From positions 56,384 through 120,383 of the forward strand of contig NZ_JAEHFY010000015.1 of NCBI RefSeq assembly GCF_016623585.1: a stretch of DNA of 64,000 nt, written 5' to 3'. Position 1 is the first letter of the stretch. Each line of letters begins with the position of its first letter. The notes under the pieces were generated by a model, which saw only the letters and a list, made by a program, of their open reading frames with translations, made no database searches and was not told where the DNA came from. The translations under genes were made by a program, and so were the position numbers. This document shows, one piece after another, positions 27,316-37,151 of this stretch. The DNA is from Pedobacter segetis (GTDB taxonomy: Bacteria; Bacteroidota; Bacteroidia; Sphingobacteriales; Sphingobacteriaceae).

Positions 27316-28803
27316 TTAATTGTTCCACTTTTGGGGCAATATTGCATTCTCAGATTTTAACCAAGCTTGTAATTCTTGTTTAAGTTTTTCAGTTTCTTTT
27401 GGGTTTTTCTTTACAAGGTTATTGTGTTCACCTATATCATCCTTCAAATTGAAAAGTTCATATCTATCTTCAACATACCAATGAATCAATTTCCAGTGGC
27501 CGTCTCTAACAGCAGAGGCAGGTGCTCCACCTTGGTTTCCGTAATGAGGGTAGTGCCAAAATAATGGTCTGTTTTCCATTTTTTTCTGCTCAAGCAAAGG
27601 CAAAATACTTTTCCCTCCTGTATGCTGAGAAGGTATAAGCGGCAAGTGTAACGCGTTTAAAATGGTAGGGTAAAAATCATTACTGATAATAGGTGTAGCG
27701 CAAACACTTCCTGGTTCTACAACTTTTGGCCAACGAACAATCATGGGCTCTCTAATACCGCCTTCATACATCCAACCTTTACCTCCTCTTAAAGGGAGAT
27801 TGGATGTAGGCATCCCCTCTGTGGTAGATAATCCGCCGTTATCAGAAAAGAATACCACAAGTGTATTATCCTCAATGCCTAATTCTTTAATCTTATCCAA
27901 AACTTTCCCAACAGCTATATCCATAGCTTCTACCATCGCGGCATAGGTTATATTGCTTTGGTTTAACCTAACGTTTACGTTTCCTTCTTTTCCAACTTCA
28001 TCCGTTAGGCCCAGCTTTTCCCTTTTTTTACGGTATTTTTCTATCAATTCTTCGCTTGCCTGAAGTGGTGTATGCACAGAATACATAGAGAAATAAGCGA
28101 AAAAGGGTTTGTCTTTGTTCTCTTCCATAAAATGATTAGTCTCAGCTGCGAGCCTCATCGGAAGATATTCTCCTTTAGGGCCATCTTCTAAACGTGGGTT
28201 ACCATAAGGAGAAAAATAACCGTCGTAATCAAGCTTTCTGTTCAAATTTGGATGCCCCATAAAATACCCACCTTTATTGATGTCAAAGCCTTGATGCTCT
28301 GGCCAGTACTTTTCTTCTTCTCCTAAATGCCATTTACCAGCAATAAAAGTATTGTAACCTGCGGTCTTTAAGGCTTCTGCTATAGTTTCTTCTTTTAATG
28401 GGAGATGAGAGATATAACTTGCAGGTAGAAGCGGGAAATTTTTCTTGTTCTTGATGTTTTTTTCAATTGCTTGTGGTTGTGGTGCCCCAAACCAATCGGT
28501 TGTGTTCATGGTAACAGGATATTTCCCGCTCATGATGCTGGCCCTTGTTGGTGAACAAACCGGACAGGCTGCATAGGCATTGGTAAACTTCATCCCTTCG
28601 GATGCTAGTTTACTGATGTTGGGTGTCTCATAAAAAGTGCTCCCAAAGGGAGAGGTGTCTGCCCAACCTAGATCATCGATTAAGATAAAAACCACATTAG
28701 GTTGTTTTGCAACCTTTTTTTGAGCAATAATTTTTTGGTTACAAGACACGTTAGCGGTAATTATTACCGCTAACATGCTTATTAAATGTTTGTTACCTAG
28801 CAT
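27316..28803 (-). CDS. S1-type sulfatase (CSPTR motif)
   Basis: This 495-aa protein has a signal segment that may be a lipoprotein type (ITANVSC) or cleave before QKK. The sulfatase fold is shown by PNVVFILIDDLGWAD (metal Asp 43/44), the formylglycine motif CSPTRASIMSG with Cys 83, KWHLGE, FFSDNGG and the C-terminal HYPHYGNQGGAPASAVRDG segment seen in many PUL sulfatases. It is 16 bp downstream of susD and followed by two GH51-like lipoproteins, so desulfation is coupled to the SusCD import unit. It resembles the sulfatase at 48009-49547 (both have TTDWF/ITDWI and HYPHYG segments), suggesting the same S1 subfamily, while the other two sulfatases differ. Confidence 0.93.
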   Translation of the reverse strand: MLGNKHLISMLAVIITANVSCNQKIIAQKKVAKQPNVVFILIDDLGWADTSPFGSTFYETPNISKLASEGMKFTNAYAACPVCSPTRASIMSGKYPVTMNTTDWFGAPQPQAIEKNIKNKKNFPLLPASYISHLPLKEETIAEALKTAGYNTFIAGKWHLGEEEKYWPEHQGFDINKGGYFMGHPNLNRKLDYDGYFSPYGNPRLEDGPKGEYLPMRLAAETNHFMEENKDKPFFAYFSMYSVHTPLQASEELIEKYRKKREKLGLTDEVGKEGNVNVRLNQSNITYAAMVEAMDIAVGKVLDKIKELGIEDNTLVVFFSDNGGLSTTEGMPTSNLPLRGGKGWMYEGGIREPMIVRWPKVVEPGSVCATPIISNDFYPTILNALHLPLIPSQHTGGKSILPLLEQKKMENRPLFWHYPHYGNQGGAPASAVRDGHWKLIHWYVEDRYELFNLKDDIGEHNNLVKKNPKETEKLKQELQAWLKSENAILPQKWNN

Positions 28804-28818
28804 ATTTGTTTGGTTGAT

Positions 28819-30357
28819 CTAGAAACCAGGATTCTGACCTTGTGCTTTTAGGGCCGCATTTCTATCGAACTCGTTTTGAGGATATGGCCAAAGAAAATCC
28901 CTTGGTTCTGTAAACAATTTTTTTGGTAATACCGCCCTAACTAATTGGCCGGTAATTCCCCAGCGTTGGGTATCAAAATATCTTTGATGCTCTAGTGCAA
29001 ATTCCCAGCGTCTTTCGTCCCTGATGTATTGCCTCATTTGATCTTGCGACAGGCCAGTAGGGTAGTGGGGCATTGTTACCCTGTCTCTAATTAAATTCAC
29101 AGCATCATAAATACTTTGATCTGGTACGCTAACAGCTTCGTTTTGTGCCTCGGCATACATTAATAATACATCTGCATAACGTATAACATAATAGTTTTGT
29201 GGCCCTCCATTAGAATATTGCAGGTTGCTTATCGTACTATATTTTTTTACTGCAAAACTATTTACGTTTGCCCATTTCCAAACCTTTTTGCCGCTAGGTG
29301 TAACATCTGCATTGGTATATATCGTAGCTGTTAAGCGTGGATCTCTGTTTGCATAAGGTTTGGTAGATAAATACAAAGAAGATTTAGCGCCATAAGTTGG
29401 GTCTGCTGCAATTGGTTTTCCATCTTTACATAAATAAGAATTTACCAAACTTGCAATTGGCACCCAATGTTGAGACGGTACCACTAATGCAGCGTTTGTA
29501 TCAACTTGAAAAGAAAAATTCTCGCCTCTATCAAGGCTGTTAGGTGTAAAATTTATCTCAAACAAACTTTCTGAAGAAAACTCACCTTTTTCTGTAAAAA
29601 GATCTGCATAATTAGGGTAAAGCGAATATACTTTACTATCAATAACAACCTTAAGTATCGCAGCCGCATTTACATAGTCTTTTTGATATAAATAATACTT
29701 ACCTAGTAAAGCTTGTGCCGCACCCCTTGGTATCCTTCCTTTTTCACTAGAAGAAATGGTTAGCGGAAGATTAGGAATCATCGCTTTTAGATCATTGATC
29801 ATGGTAGTGTATATCTCTGCTTTTGGTGTGGCTCCGTTGGGGTCTTCAAAGGGGCCCAAAGGTTTTAAATATAATGGCACATTTCCCCAAAGGGCGGTAA
29901 GATCACAGTATGCGTAATCCCTAAGAAAAGAAGCTTCTGCAAGAATCCTGTTTTTTGAAGCATCAGTTATTGAGCCTGAGGGCATTTTTTGTAAATTAGC
30001 TATAACATCATTTGCCCTTGCGATAACCGTATAATAAGAAGGCCAGAAAACATTATTTACCAATGTGGATGTTCCGGATTGAACATCTGTTTCAAAATCG
30101 TTCCATCCGGTTCCTTGCACCGTGGTAGCGTTATCAGTAATATGATCAAACTCCCTGTATTTTCTTCCCATCAAGTTATTTGATTGGTAAGCGTCAAGAA
30201 CGCCTGCAAGCCCTATCAAAGCATCGCCTTCTGATCTATAAAAATCTGTTGTAACCACATTATTAGGATCAGTTAAAGTAAGTGCGCTTTTATCGCAACC
30301 GCAAAGGATGATCAAACCCAAAACGATGAGAAAACTGTGTATTTTAAAATTTTTCAT
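28819..30357 (-). CDS. susD: SusD/RagB-like glycan-binding outer-membrane lipoprotein
   Basis: This 512-aa lipoprotein (signal ending LILCGC, Cys 21) has the standard SusD layout: a TPR-containing N-terminal half starting LTDPNNVVTTDFYRSEGDAL, a variable glycan-binding middle, and the C-terminal motif RRWEFALEHQRYFDTQRW followed by FLWPYPQNEFDRN. SusD sits on the cell surface as the lid of the SusC channel and captures oligosaccharides. It is 20 bp downstream of susC and precedes the sulfatase, the usual order in Bacteroidota PULs. The bound glycan cannot be inferred from sequence. It is the only SusD in the window. Confidence 0.96.
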   Translation of the reverse strand: MKNFKIHSFLIVLGLIILCGCDKSALTLTDPNNVVTTDFYRSEGDALIGLAGVLDAYQSNNLMGRKYREFDHITDNATTVQGTGWNDFETDVQSGTSTLVNNVFWPSYYTVIARANDVIANLQKMPSGSITDASKNRILAEASFLRDYAYCDLTALWGNVPLYLKPLGPFEDPNGATPKAEIYTTMINDLKAMIPNLPLTISSSEKGRIPRGAAQALLGKYYLYQKDYVNAAAILKVVIDSKVYSLYPNYADLFTEKGEFSSESLFEINFTPNSLDRGENFSFQVDTNAALVVPSQHWVPIASLVNSYLCKDGKPIAADPTYGAKSSLYLSTKPYANRDPRLTATIYTNADVTPSGKKVWKWANVNSFAVKKYSTISNLQYSNGGPQNYYVIRYADVLLMYAEAQNEAVSVPDQSIYDAVNLIRDRVTMPHYPTGLSQDQMRQYIRDERRWEFALEHQRYFDTQRWGITGQLVRAVLPKKLFTEPRDFLWPYPQNEFDRNAALKAQGQNPGF

Positions 30358-30377
30358 GATTTTAATTTTTTAATCGA

Positions 30378-33300
30378 TTAAAAAGAAGCATTAAGACCTG
30401 CCGTAAATACCGAAGTTTGAGGGTAGTTGGTGTTGCCATTTAGTCTGGCCGCTCTTTCTGGGTCTATTTGGTGAATTAATGGTGTAACCGTGAATATGTT
30501 TTGTCCGCTAACATAGAAACGCAAACTAGAGATGCCTATCTTATTAGAGGATTTTTGGGTTAAACTATAGCCTATTTCTACGTTTTTAAGCCTGATGTAA
30601 GAAGCGTTTCGTACATAAAAGTCAGAAACTAAGGCAGGTACACCTCTACCCAAAGCTGGGTAGGTACCGTTTGGATTGTTGGTTGCATCAAAACGATCAT
30701 CATACCATTGCTGCCAAAAGTTTAATATACCTGCATTACCGGGTCTATTGCCCCAATCATAAGTATAAACGCTTTTGCCTTGCACTCCTTGCATTAAAAA
30801 ACTGAAGTCGAAGTTTTTATAGGAAGCACCTCCGCTTATCCCATAAGTGTAGGGTGTGCTGCCGGTACCCAGAACAGTCCTGTCATCATCATTAATAACC
30901 TTATCGCCGTTTAGATCAACATACTTGAGGGAGCCCAAAATAAATCCTCTGCTGTAGCTTGGATAATTCGCCACGTCTTCTGCAGTACGGAAAAGCCCGT
31001 TAGTTTTATAACCATAAAAAGCATTTACATCTTGCCCTTCTTCTAGTATGTTTGCGCCAGAAATTGCGGTTACACCTTTCAGATCTACAATTTTGTTTTT
31101 TACATAAGCAAGGTTACCGCCAATATTATATCTAAACTTTCCAGATCCGCCCCTATAATGTAAATCAAACTCATAACCACGATTATTAACAACCGCTATA
31201 TTTTGTACTGCGGGGTTTATTAGTCCAAAAGACGGCGCTAATGGTAGCGTGTACAATAAACCATCGGTTGTACGGTCGTAAACATCTGCCGTAAGGTCTA
31301 ATTTGCCTTTAAGCATGGTTAAATCTAAACCTAGGTCTTTACTGGTGGTAGTTTCCCATTGGATATCTGGGTTTGCATAATTTCTTGGGGCTGCACCTGG
31401 GGATAAGTTATTGCCAAAATAGTAGTAATTATCTAGGTTAAGAGTTTGTTGATAGCTGTAATTACCAATTCTATCGTTCCCTGCCTTACCAATGCTAAAA
31501 CGGAATTTCAATTGATCAATGACGCTTTTTTCTCCCATTAGGTTCTTAAAGAAACTTTCGTTTGAAACAACCCAAGCCGCAGAGGCGGATGGGAAATAAC
31601 TATACCTCTTAGTAACTGGAAATCTAGACGATCCATCTGCCCTAAAACTTGCCTCAAAAAAGTATTTTCTATCAAAATTGTAATTAAATCTGCCGAAAAA
31701 AGATTGCAGCCTCCAAGCGTATTCGTTCCCAAAGGGATTAAAGTCTGTGGTAACCCTATCTAATTCTTGTTGATCGTTATTTGGTAAATTAGATCCTTTA
31801 GATCCAAAATACTCGTTTTTGAAGTTGGTATATTCTTGTCCTAATAATACAGAAGATGATCCTTTTTTTGTGATTTTAAAAGAATATACACCCGTATTGC
31901 TAATTTGGAACTGTTTAGAGGTGTTGCTGCTATTTGTTAATACGTTGATTTTATTTATAAACGCCGGGGTGCCAGATGGATCGGCATAACTGAAAGTAGG
32001 AAGAAAATCTCTGCCAATATTTTGTTGTTGAGAATAAGAAATGGTAGATCGTAATACCAATCCTTTTAAAGGTTTTAATTGTAAATAAGTTACATAGTTG
32101 TTTTTTTGGATTTTATCATTAGAAGAGCCCAAAGTTTGGTAAAGATCTGCAGGCGGAATATTGGTTCCATTGTAAAGGTTTATAACACCTGGGCTTCCGT
32201 TAGAATACGTATCAGGAGTGATAGGATAGGAGCGGTACAATTGCGTTAAAACCTGATCAGTTCTATAATAACCCCGATGATTGTTTTGGAAATAACCAGA
32301 TAAGTTTCCGCCAATTTCTAAATTTTTAGATACAATTGAAGTTAAATTAGAACGATAATTAATTCTGTTACTATTGGTGTTTTTCATGATGCCTTCTTGG
32401 TCTAAATATCCAATAGAACCTTGAAATTTTAATGTCTCGCTACCACCACTTATCGCTAAGTTATAATTACTCATTGGGGCATCCCTAAAAACGTGTTTTA
32501 CTGGATCGTTGTTGGCAAATGTATCAGTTAAGATCCCTTTTTTTACGGCATCAATAGCTTCAAGAGGGAATAAAAGCCTATTTGTGGCTTGGTTTTGCAA
32601 TTCCATCCATTGCCAAGATTCTACAAAATCTGGTAGATAGGTAGCTTTTTGTAAACCATAGAAAGAATCAAAAACCACCCTCATTTTACCGGCGGCAGGT
32701 GTTTTTGTACTTACCAATATTACTCCATTACCACCCCTGGCACCATAAATTGCTGTGGCAGATGCGTCTTTTAGTACAGATACATTAGAAATCTGTTGCG
32801 GAGAAAGAGTGCTTAAATCTTTTAAGCTAGAAAGAACGCCATCTATTATAACCAATGGGGATGAATCTGAAATATCAGTATTTAATGGGCCTCTCAAACT
32901 TACTTCAGAACCATCGTCTCCTGGTTGCCCACTCTGCTGTACAACCGATAAACCCGCTACTCTTCCCGATAAGATATTAAGCGTACTAGATTGCGGTATA
33001 TTTTCTAAATTTTTAAAATCGACACTTGAAACCGAGCCCGTTAGCGTAGATTTTTTTTGAGTGCCATAGCCCACAACCACAACTTCATCTAAAGAACCTA
33101 TGTTAACCTCCAATTTTACATTGATTACCGTATTACTGCCTACAGTAATTTCTTTGGTTTGAAAGCCCAAATAGCTAAAAACCAATATATCACCTGGGTT
33201 TGCGGTAATTTGGTAATTACCATCGGCATTGGTTTGTGCATTTATTTTTTGGCCTTTTACGGTTACTACCACTCCAACCAAAGGTTGCCCATCCGTGTCG

Positions 33301-33485
33301 CTTACTTTGCCTTTAACCGTTAAAATGGATGATTTCGCTTTTTTTATTTCGGAAACAACGCTCTTTTTTGCGTAAGAATTTACTGCAAAAAACAGCAAGA
33401 ATACAAACAATAAGAATTTCACATTCATAGTAAGATCAATGAAGTGAAACTTGATTAACTTAGGGTAAAGTTTTAGAAATGTCAT
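30378..33485 (-). CDS. susC: SusC-like TonB-dependent outer-membrane transporter
   Basis: This 1035-aa protein has a long N-terminus with a hydrophobic signal ending NSYAKK, then a carboxypeptidase-regulatory-like beta-sandwich (VKGKVSDTDGQPLVGVVV), a TonB box (DEVVVVGYG), a plug (VLKDASATAIYGARGGNG) and a 22-strand barrel ending AGLNASF. It imports oligosaccharides together with SusD, using TonB energy. There is no STN domain, so it should not signal through an anti-sigma factor. The first ATG (33485) gives 19 extra residues before a second ATG at 33428, from which a conventional signal peptide begins; both are plausible and long N-termini are common in this family. It is the first gene of the minus-strand unit, preceded by 0.9 kb without genes. 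Confidence 0.96.
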   Translation of the reverse strand: MTFLKLYPKLIKFHFIDLTMNVKFLLFVFLLFFAVNSYAKKSVVSEIKKAKSSILTVKGKVSDTDGQPLVGVVVTVKGQKINAQTNADGNYQITANPGDILVFSYLGFQTKEITVGSNTVINVKLEVNIGSLDEVVVVGYGTQKKSTLTGSVSSVDFKNLENIPQSSTLNILSGRVAGLSVVQQSGQPGDDGSEVSLRGPLNTDISDSSPLVIIDGVLSSLKDLSTLSPQQISNVSVLKDASATAIYGARGGNGVILVSTKTPAAGKMRVVFDSFYGLQKATYLPDFVESWQWMELQNQATNRLLFPLEAIDAVKKGILTDTFANNDPVKHVFRDAPMSNYNLAISGGSETLKFQGSIGYLDQEGIMKNTNSNRINYRSNLTSIVSKNLEIGGNLSGYFQNNHRGYYRTDQVLTQLYRSYPITPDTYSNGSPGVINLYNGTNIPPADLYQTLGSSNDKIQKNNYVTYLQLKPLKGLVLRSTISYSQQQNIGRDFLPTFSYADPSGTPAFINKINVLTNSSNTSKQFQISNTGVYSFKITKKGSSSVLLGQEYTNFKNEYFGSKGSNLPNNDQQELDRVTTDFNPFGNEYAWRLQSFFGRFNYNFDRKYFFEASFRADGSSRFPVTKRYSYFPSASAAWVVSNESFFKNLMGEKSVIDQLKFRFSIGKAGNDRIGNYSYQQTLNLDNYYYFGNNLSPGAAPRNYANPDIQWETTTSKDLGLDLTMLKGKLDLTADVYDRTTDGLLYTLPLAPSFGLINPAVQNIAVVNNRGYEFDLHYRGGSGKFRYNIGGNLAYVKNKIVDLKGVTAISGANILEEGQDVNAFYGYKTNGLFRTAEDVANYPSYSRGFILGSLKYVDLNGDKVINDDDRTVLGTGSTPYTYGISGGASYKNFDFSFLMQGVQGKSVYTYDWGNRPGNAGILNFWQQWYDDRFDATNNPNGTYPALGRGVPALVSDFYVRNASYIRLKNVEIGYSLTQKSSNKIGISSLRFYVSGQNIFTVTPLIHQIDPERAARLNGNTNYPQTSVFTAGLNASF

Positions 33486-34383
33486 AATGTTAAATTTAAT
33501 TTAGAGTTTATTTGGGTTTATATAGAAATGGGCAAAAAATAAAAAACAGAATTTTGATTTTAGATCAACTACAGAAAATTTAAAATAATCCTGAATTTTA
33601 AAAATGGCCTAACTGGTTTAACAAATGTCAAATTTTTTAAAACAGCATTAAATAGATTTTTTTAGGAAAATAATGGATTATTTTATTATTATTAAAAAGG
33701 GGCTTTTAATCTGGTTGAACTTGTTTTTTCTGTCTAAGGATTTAAAATCACTTAAATGTGTCTTTCTGACCGATTAAGGATAAATTTTTTAGTTAAAAAA
33801 ACGAGCTATTAAATATAATCAACATCTTAAAAATGGATAATATTAAGTTTTTATTGATGTTTTAATCTAGTAAAAAACAACATTTATTATTCATAATATT
33901 ATTGTTGGTCAACCGGTAGGATTTGAATTTTGATAAAAGCGTGGTTAAAGGCTTTATGGTTTATTTTTTAACAAAATTTTATTCATTTTAGCGGTTTTAT
34001 TCCATGTAATTTGAGGTGCTATTTTTTATGAACTTCATTTATTCAAAATAAATTGGAGAAGTACAGGCAAAAATCTATTTTCTGTTCTGTATAAGGAATC
34101 TGCATGCGGACGAGGATCATTTCAGAATGCCTTTAAATACGATGTAAATAGGCTTAAGAAAAGGTTAACCTAAATAAATGTGAAATTGGCTGTTTATATT
34201 CTGCCAATTAGCTGTAACCACTTTAAGTTTTATGCCTAAAAAGGTTAGCCATTAAAAACAGTAACTTTTGCGACTTAGGTTTAAAACCGGCTTATTAATG
34301 GGTTAATATTAAACACAAGTTTTTTGTTAAAAAGCAATAAATTTTTTTAGGCATTGACAAACACATAAATATGGATTGATGCC
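33486..34383. promoter_or_regulatory. 0.9-kb gene-free regulatory stretch upstream of susC
   Basis: No convincing gene lies here. It is strongly AT-rich and must contain the susC promoter on the minus strand, but no clear Bacteroidota -33/-7 pair could be fixed. It holds AAAAATCTAT words at 33652-33661 (minus) and 34069-34078 (plus), ATGGATAA at 33833-33840 and ATGGATTA at 33673-33680. A 52-codon frame without a start (34015-34173, containing YKESACGRGSFQNAF) has a protein-like look and might be a decayed gene end; I could not assign it. Confidence 0.5.
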
Positions 34384-36822
34384 TTAATTTATCTTCCCCG
34401 ATAAATACAAATCCGGAGCGATTGCAGCTTTAACTCCCGGGCCAACCCAGTGCATTCCTCTGGCTACTTTTTGTTTAACTTTTTCTGCAGAAAACGGAAC
34501 TACAACCTGGTAGTTATTCTTTAAATTAAAATGAACTCTTGATACTACTTTTTCTGGTAAATTCACGTAAAGTGTATTCCCTTTACGTTTCACTGCACAA
34601 TTCAACGTTCTTAAACTTCCGTCTTCACGCTCCAGCACAAAAGCATTCGGAACAAATTCTTCGGTAAGTACCCTAAAATGTTCATGCACATCATTATCGC
34701 AACTCCATCCCTGCGAAACCCCCTGATGTCCTAATTCTTTAAATTGGGTAAGGTTTCCTATTTCCCCTTCCGGTACACGCCACCAATCGCTAATCATCGG
34801 CAACCATTGCTCGCCAATAACATTTTTCACAATTTTTCCTTTTCCGGGATGGGCACTGTCTTGTACAAATTGCTCCGCTTCAATATAGGGGTCTGGCACA
34901 AATGCCCAGCGTAAAGTGCCCGTTTTTTCATCAATCGCCTGCACACATGCGCCCATGGCATTGTTCATGATATTTAAAAAACGTTCCTCGCCGGTTAAAA
35001 GATAAAGGTATAATGCACCAAACTGACTCCGCATCGTCCATCCGTGTGGCGAGTTCATCATATTTGGCGTGGTTAAAATATCGTATTGTGCTTCCCAAAA
35101 TCGTAATGTTCCACCTCGCATTCGTCCGTCTGGAATGAGAGCCTGCGTTAAGCACTCATGTCTTTTCTGAATTTCTAAGCTGCTTTCTATATATTTTCTG
35201 CGCAAAGTTGTATCTGTGCAGTTTAAAGCATCCAAAGCCAATAAAGACCAGGCGCTTCCAGCCTGGTTGTCCTCGTAGGTTGCCTGCCCTTCCGTATCGC
35301 CCAAATCGCCAACGCTATATAAATTGGCTGTTGCTTTTTTTACAGAAAGTACATGTCGCTTGTACCTGGCTTTCCAAACCGAATCTTTTTCTGCCAATTG
35401 GCGTTCGTACCAGGCAAGTTCACTTAAAAATTTAGAGCCCAAAGTAAGCGCAGTATATCCCTTATAAGCTCCGTTTGGCAGTTGAAATTTCCTGATCAAA
35501 AGGTCTCCCCATTTTGAAGCCTCTTCCAGATTTTCAATTTTTTTAGTTGCAGCATACCTTGCGGTCATCATTCCAACAATCCACGATGTATTTTGAGGAC
35601 GCGTGTCCCAGGTGGGTTTGCTGTGATAAAAATCTGTGATGGTGGTATCCACCATCAGCGAATAAAAGTTTTTAAAAACTTTTTCAGTTTCGGCTAATTT
35701 CTTATCATCGGGGAAATATAACTGCGCCCAATAAGCACTAAAGAAGCCAAGCCAGCCTTCACGATGTTTCTGAGGTTTTATTTGCATACGTAAGGCTTCG
35801 GCTCTGGCTTGTTTTAAATACCAGCCCCAAGGTTTGCGCACATGAAAAATCGCTTCACTCACTTTTTCGTTACCTTTTGCTGTGATGGTATAATTTCCCA
35901 CAATTTTAGGAGATGGCAAAACATAACGGATGAAGTTTTTTCCGATCAAAGGTTTCGGTAGTTTCAATTCTTTCCCTGATGGATTGGTAATATTAACAAG
36001 CGGGATGATATTGTTATAAATCTTGATTTCCAATTGTTCGCCCGGAGCGATGGTGGTACGGTCTAAACTGATTGACGGAGCTTTGCATATAGTTGCAATT
36101 GCCGGGGTAACTTCGGATAGGGAAGAAATAGGTTGCAATATTATTCGCCATTTTTTGGATGCTCTGGGAGCCAGATTGGTAAGTTCTTGCGGATGGCGTG
36201 GAGGCAGCGGTAAAACATGCAACATATCTAAGCTACTTGTAGCGATACGATGACCTTGCCCAATATATTCAATTTGCCTGGATGCAACAGCATCGGGAGA
36301 ACCAATGGCAAGTATCTGCCCGTTTGGGTTTTGGAAATATCCCCAAAAATGAGTCTTCTCGCAACGTAATAAAGTAGGGAAAAAGTTTTGAAAATAAGTT
36401 GCAGGGTCTTTTAATTCATTGTCTATGCCAATATTTAATCTGGCGTAAGGCGCAACGTTAAAAACCGTATTACTTTCATTTTTTAATTCCGCAATTATGG
36501 TCAGCTGCCCCTCAACGTCAGCATATTCTATGCTGTAGGTTTGCTGATCTTTCTTTCCTTCAAAATATAAGCCCTCACTTTTAGTTTTATGCAGATCAAC
36601 ACCCTGCCATGAAGGGCCGCCCCATTCATCTGTTCTCCACGGGATAGCTGTTGATTTTCCGTTAAAACACATTTTTAAACTTTCAATAGCACCTTTGCTA
36701 TTGATAGTGGCTTCCCAATTTCCGGCAGTAGATTTTAGCGAGTAAGTTTTATCGGCACTTTGTGCATTTGTTGCAAGGCAACTCATCAGCAACAAAATAA
36801 CCGTTTTGATATTTTTAAGCAT
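34384..36822 (-). CDS. Unassigned 812-aa exported protein, probable (alpha/alpha)6-barrel carbohydrate enzyme
   Basis: The signal peptide ends LATNAQ. Residues about 25-330 are beta-rich (a sandwich-like region with EWGGPSWQGVDLH and VAPYARLNIGID). From about 340 onward the protein is helical with repeated Trp/Tyr-rich segments (GWYLKQARAEALRM, GWLGFFSAYWAQLYFP, SWIVGMMTARYAA, MNSPHGWTMRSQFGALYLY) typical of six-hairpin toroid enzymes, and the end is again beta-rich. This beta-sandwich plus toroid layout occurs in several lyase and hydrolase families (for example GH92, GH127, GH154, heparinase II/III-like lyases), but no family motif is clear. It stands alone on the minus strand, divergent from GH92. 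Candidate roles are uronic-acid lyase or glycosidase; the activity is unknown. Confidence 0.5.
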   Translation of the reverse strand: MLKNIKTVILLLMSCLATNAQSADKTYSLKSTAGNWEATINSKGAIESLKMCFNGKSTAIPWRTDEWGGPSWQGVDLHKTKSEGLYFEGKKDQQTYSIEYADVEGQLTIIAELKNESNTVFNVAPYARLNIGIDNELKDPATYFQNFFPTLLRCEKTHFWGYFQNPNGQILAIGSPDAVASRQIEYIGQGHRIATSSLDMLHVLPLPPRHPQELTNLAPRASKKWRIILQPISSLSEVTPAIATICKAPSISLDRTTIAPGEQLEIKIYNNIIPLVNITNPSGKELKLPKPLIGKNFIRYVLPSPKIVGNYTITAKGNEKVSEAIFHVRKPWGWYLKQARAEALRMQIKPQKHREGWLGFFSAYWAQLYFPDDKKLAETEKVFKNFYSLMVDTTITDFYHSKPTWDTRPQNTSWIVGMMTARYAATKKIENLEEASKWGDLLIRKFQLPNGAYKGYTALTLGSKFLSELAWYERQLAEKDSVWKARYKRHVLSVKKATANLYSVGDLGDTEGQATYEDNQAGSAWSLLALDALNCTDTTLRRKYIESSLEIQKRHECLTQALIPDGRMRGGTLRFWEAQYDILTTPNMMNSPHGWTMRSQFGALYLYLLTGEERFLNIMNNAMGACVQAIDEKTGTLRWAFVPDPYIEAEQFVQDSAHPGKGKIVKNVIGEQWLPMISDWWRVPEGEIGNLTQFKELGHQGVSQGWSCDNDVHEHFRVLTEEFVPNAFVLEREDGSLRTLNCAVKRKGNTLYVNLPEKVVSRVHFNLKNNYQVVVPFSAEKVKQKVARGMHWVGPGVKAAIAPDLYLSGKIN

Positions 36823-37151
36823 AAGCGAGAATAGGGGTCGAAGCTTTTGTTAAATGAACACGACAGCAAATATTGTTTTTTTACAGATAAATGTAAATAG
36901 AGATTTATAGGTAAATGATGGATAAATTAGCGGTTTTGTGATTAAATTTTGTGGATTTGACTTTAAGGAATTAAAGGTATTTGGGATCAAAAAATCATTA
37001 ACTATCAAAAAATCTATCATATAACGATAAAAATCTATTTTATTTTTGATGATCAGGTTTAACTTTGATCTTGCATCTTTGAGATATTTATAAAATTTAG
37101 ATGGTGTAATGTTACATTATAATTGGGTGCTATAACCGTTAAGAGATACCA
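36823..37151. promoter_or_regulatory. Divergent control region between the 812-aa gene and GH92
   Basis: This 329-bp AT-rich region carries no gene. It contains two direct copies of AAAAATCTAT at 37008-37017 and 37029-37038, 21 bp apart start to start, followed at 37041-37048 by TATTTTTG, which fits the Bacteroidota -7 element TAnnTTTG. Two helical turns between half-sites next to a promoter is the classic arrangement for an AraC-type activator, and an AraC gene lies 3.3 kb away. An ATGGATAA word lies at 36918-36925. The promoter would drive GH92 with a leader of about 100 nt. Confidence 0.45.

Noticed and set aside
33486..34383. A CRISPR array or tandem repeat in the long AT-rich gap
   Set aside because: No regularly spaced direct repeats were found; similar words are scattered and short.
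34384..36822. Calling the 812-aa protein an ulvan lyase of a toroid family
   Set aside because: The fold is suggestive, but none of the heparinase II/III-type motifs could be recognised.
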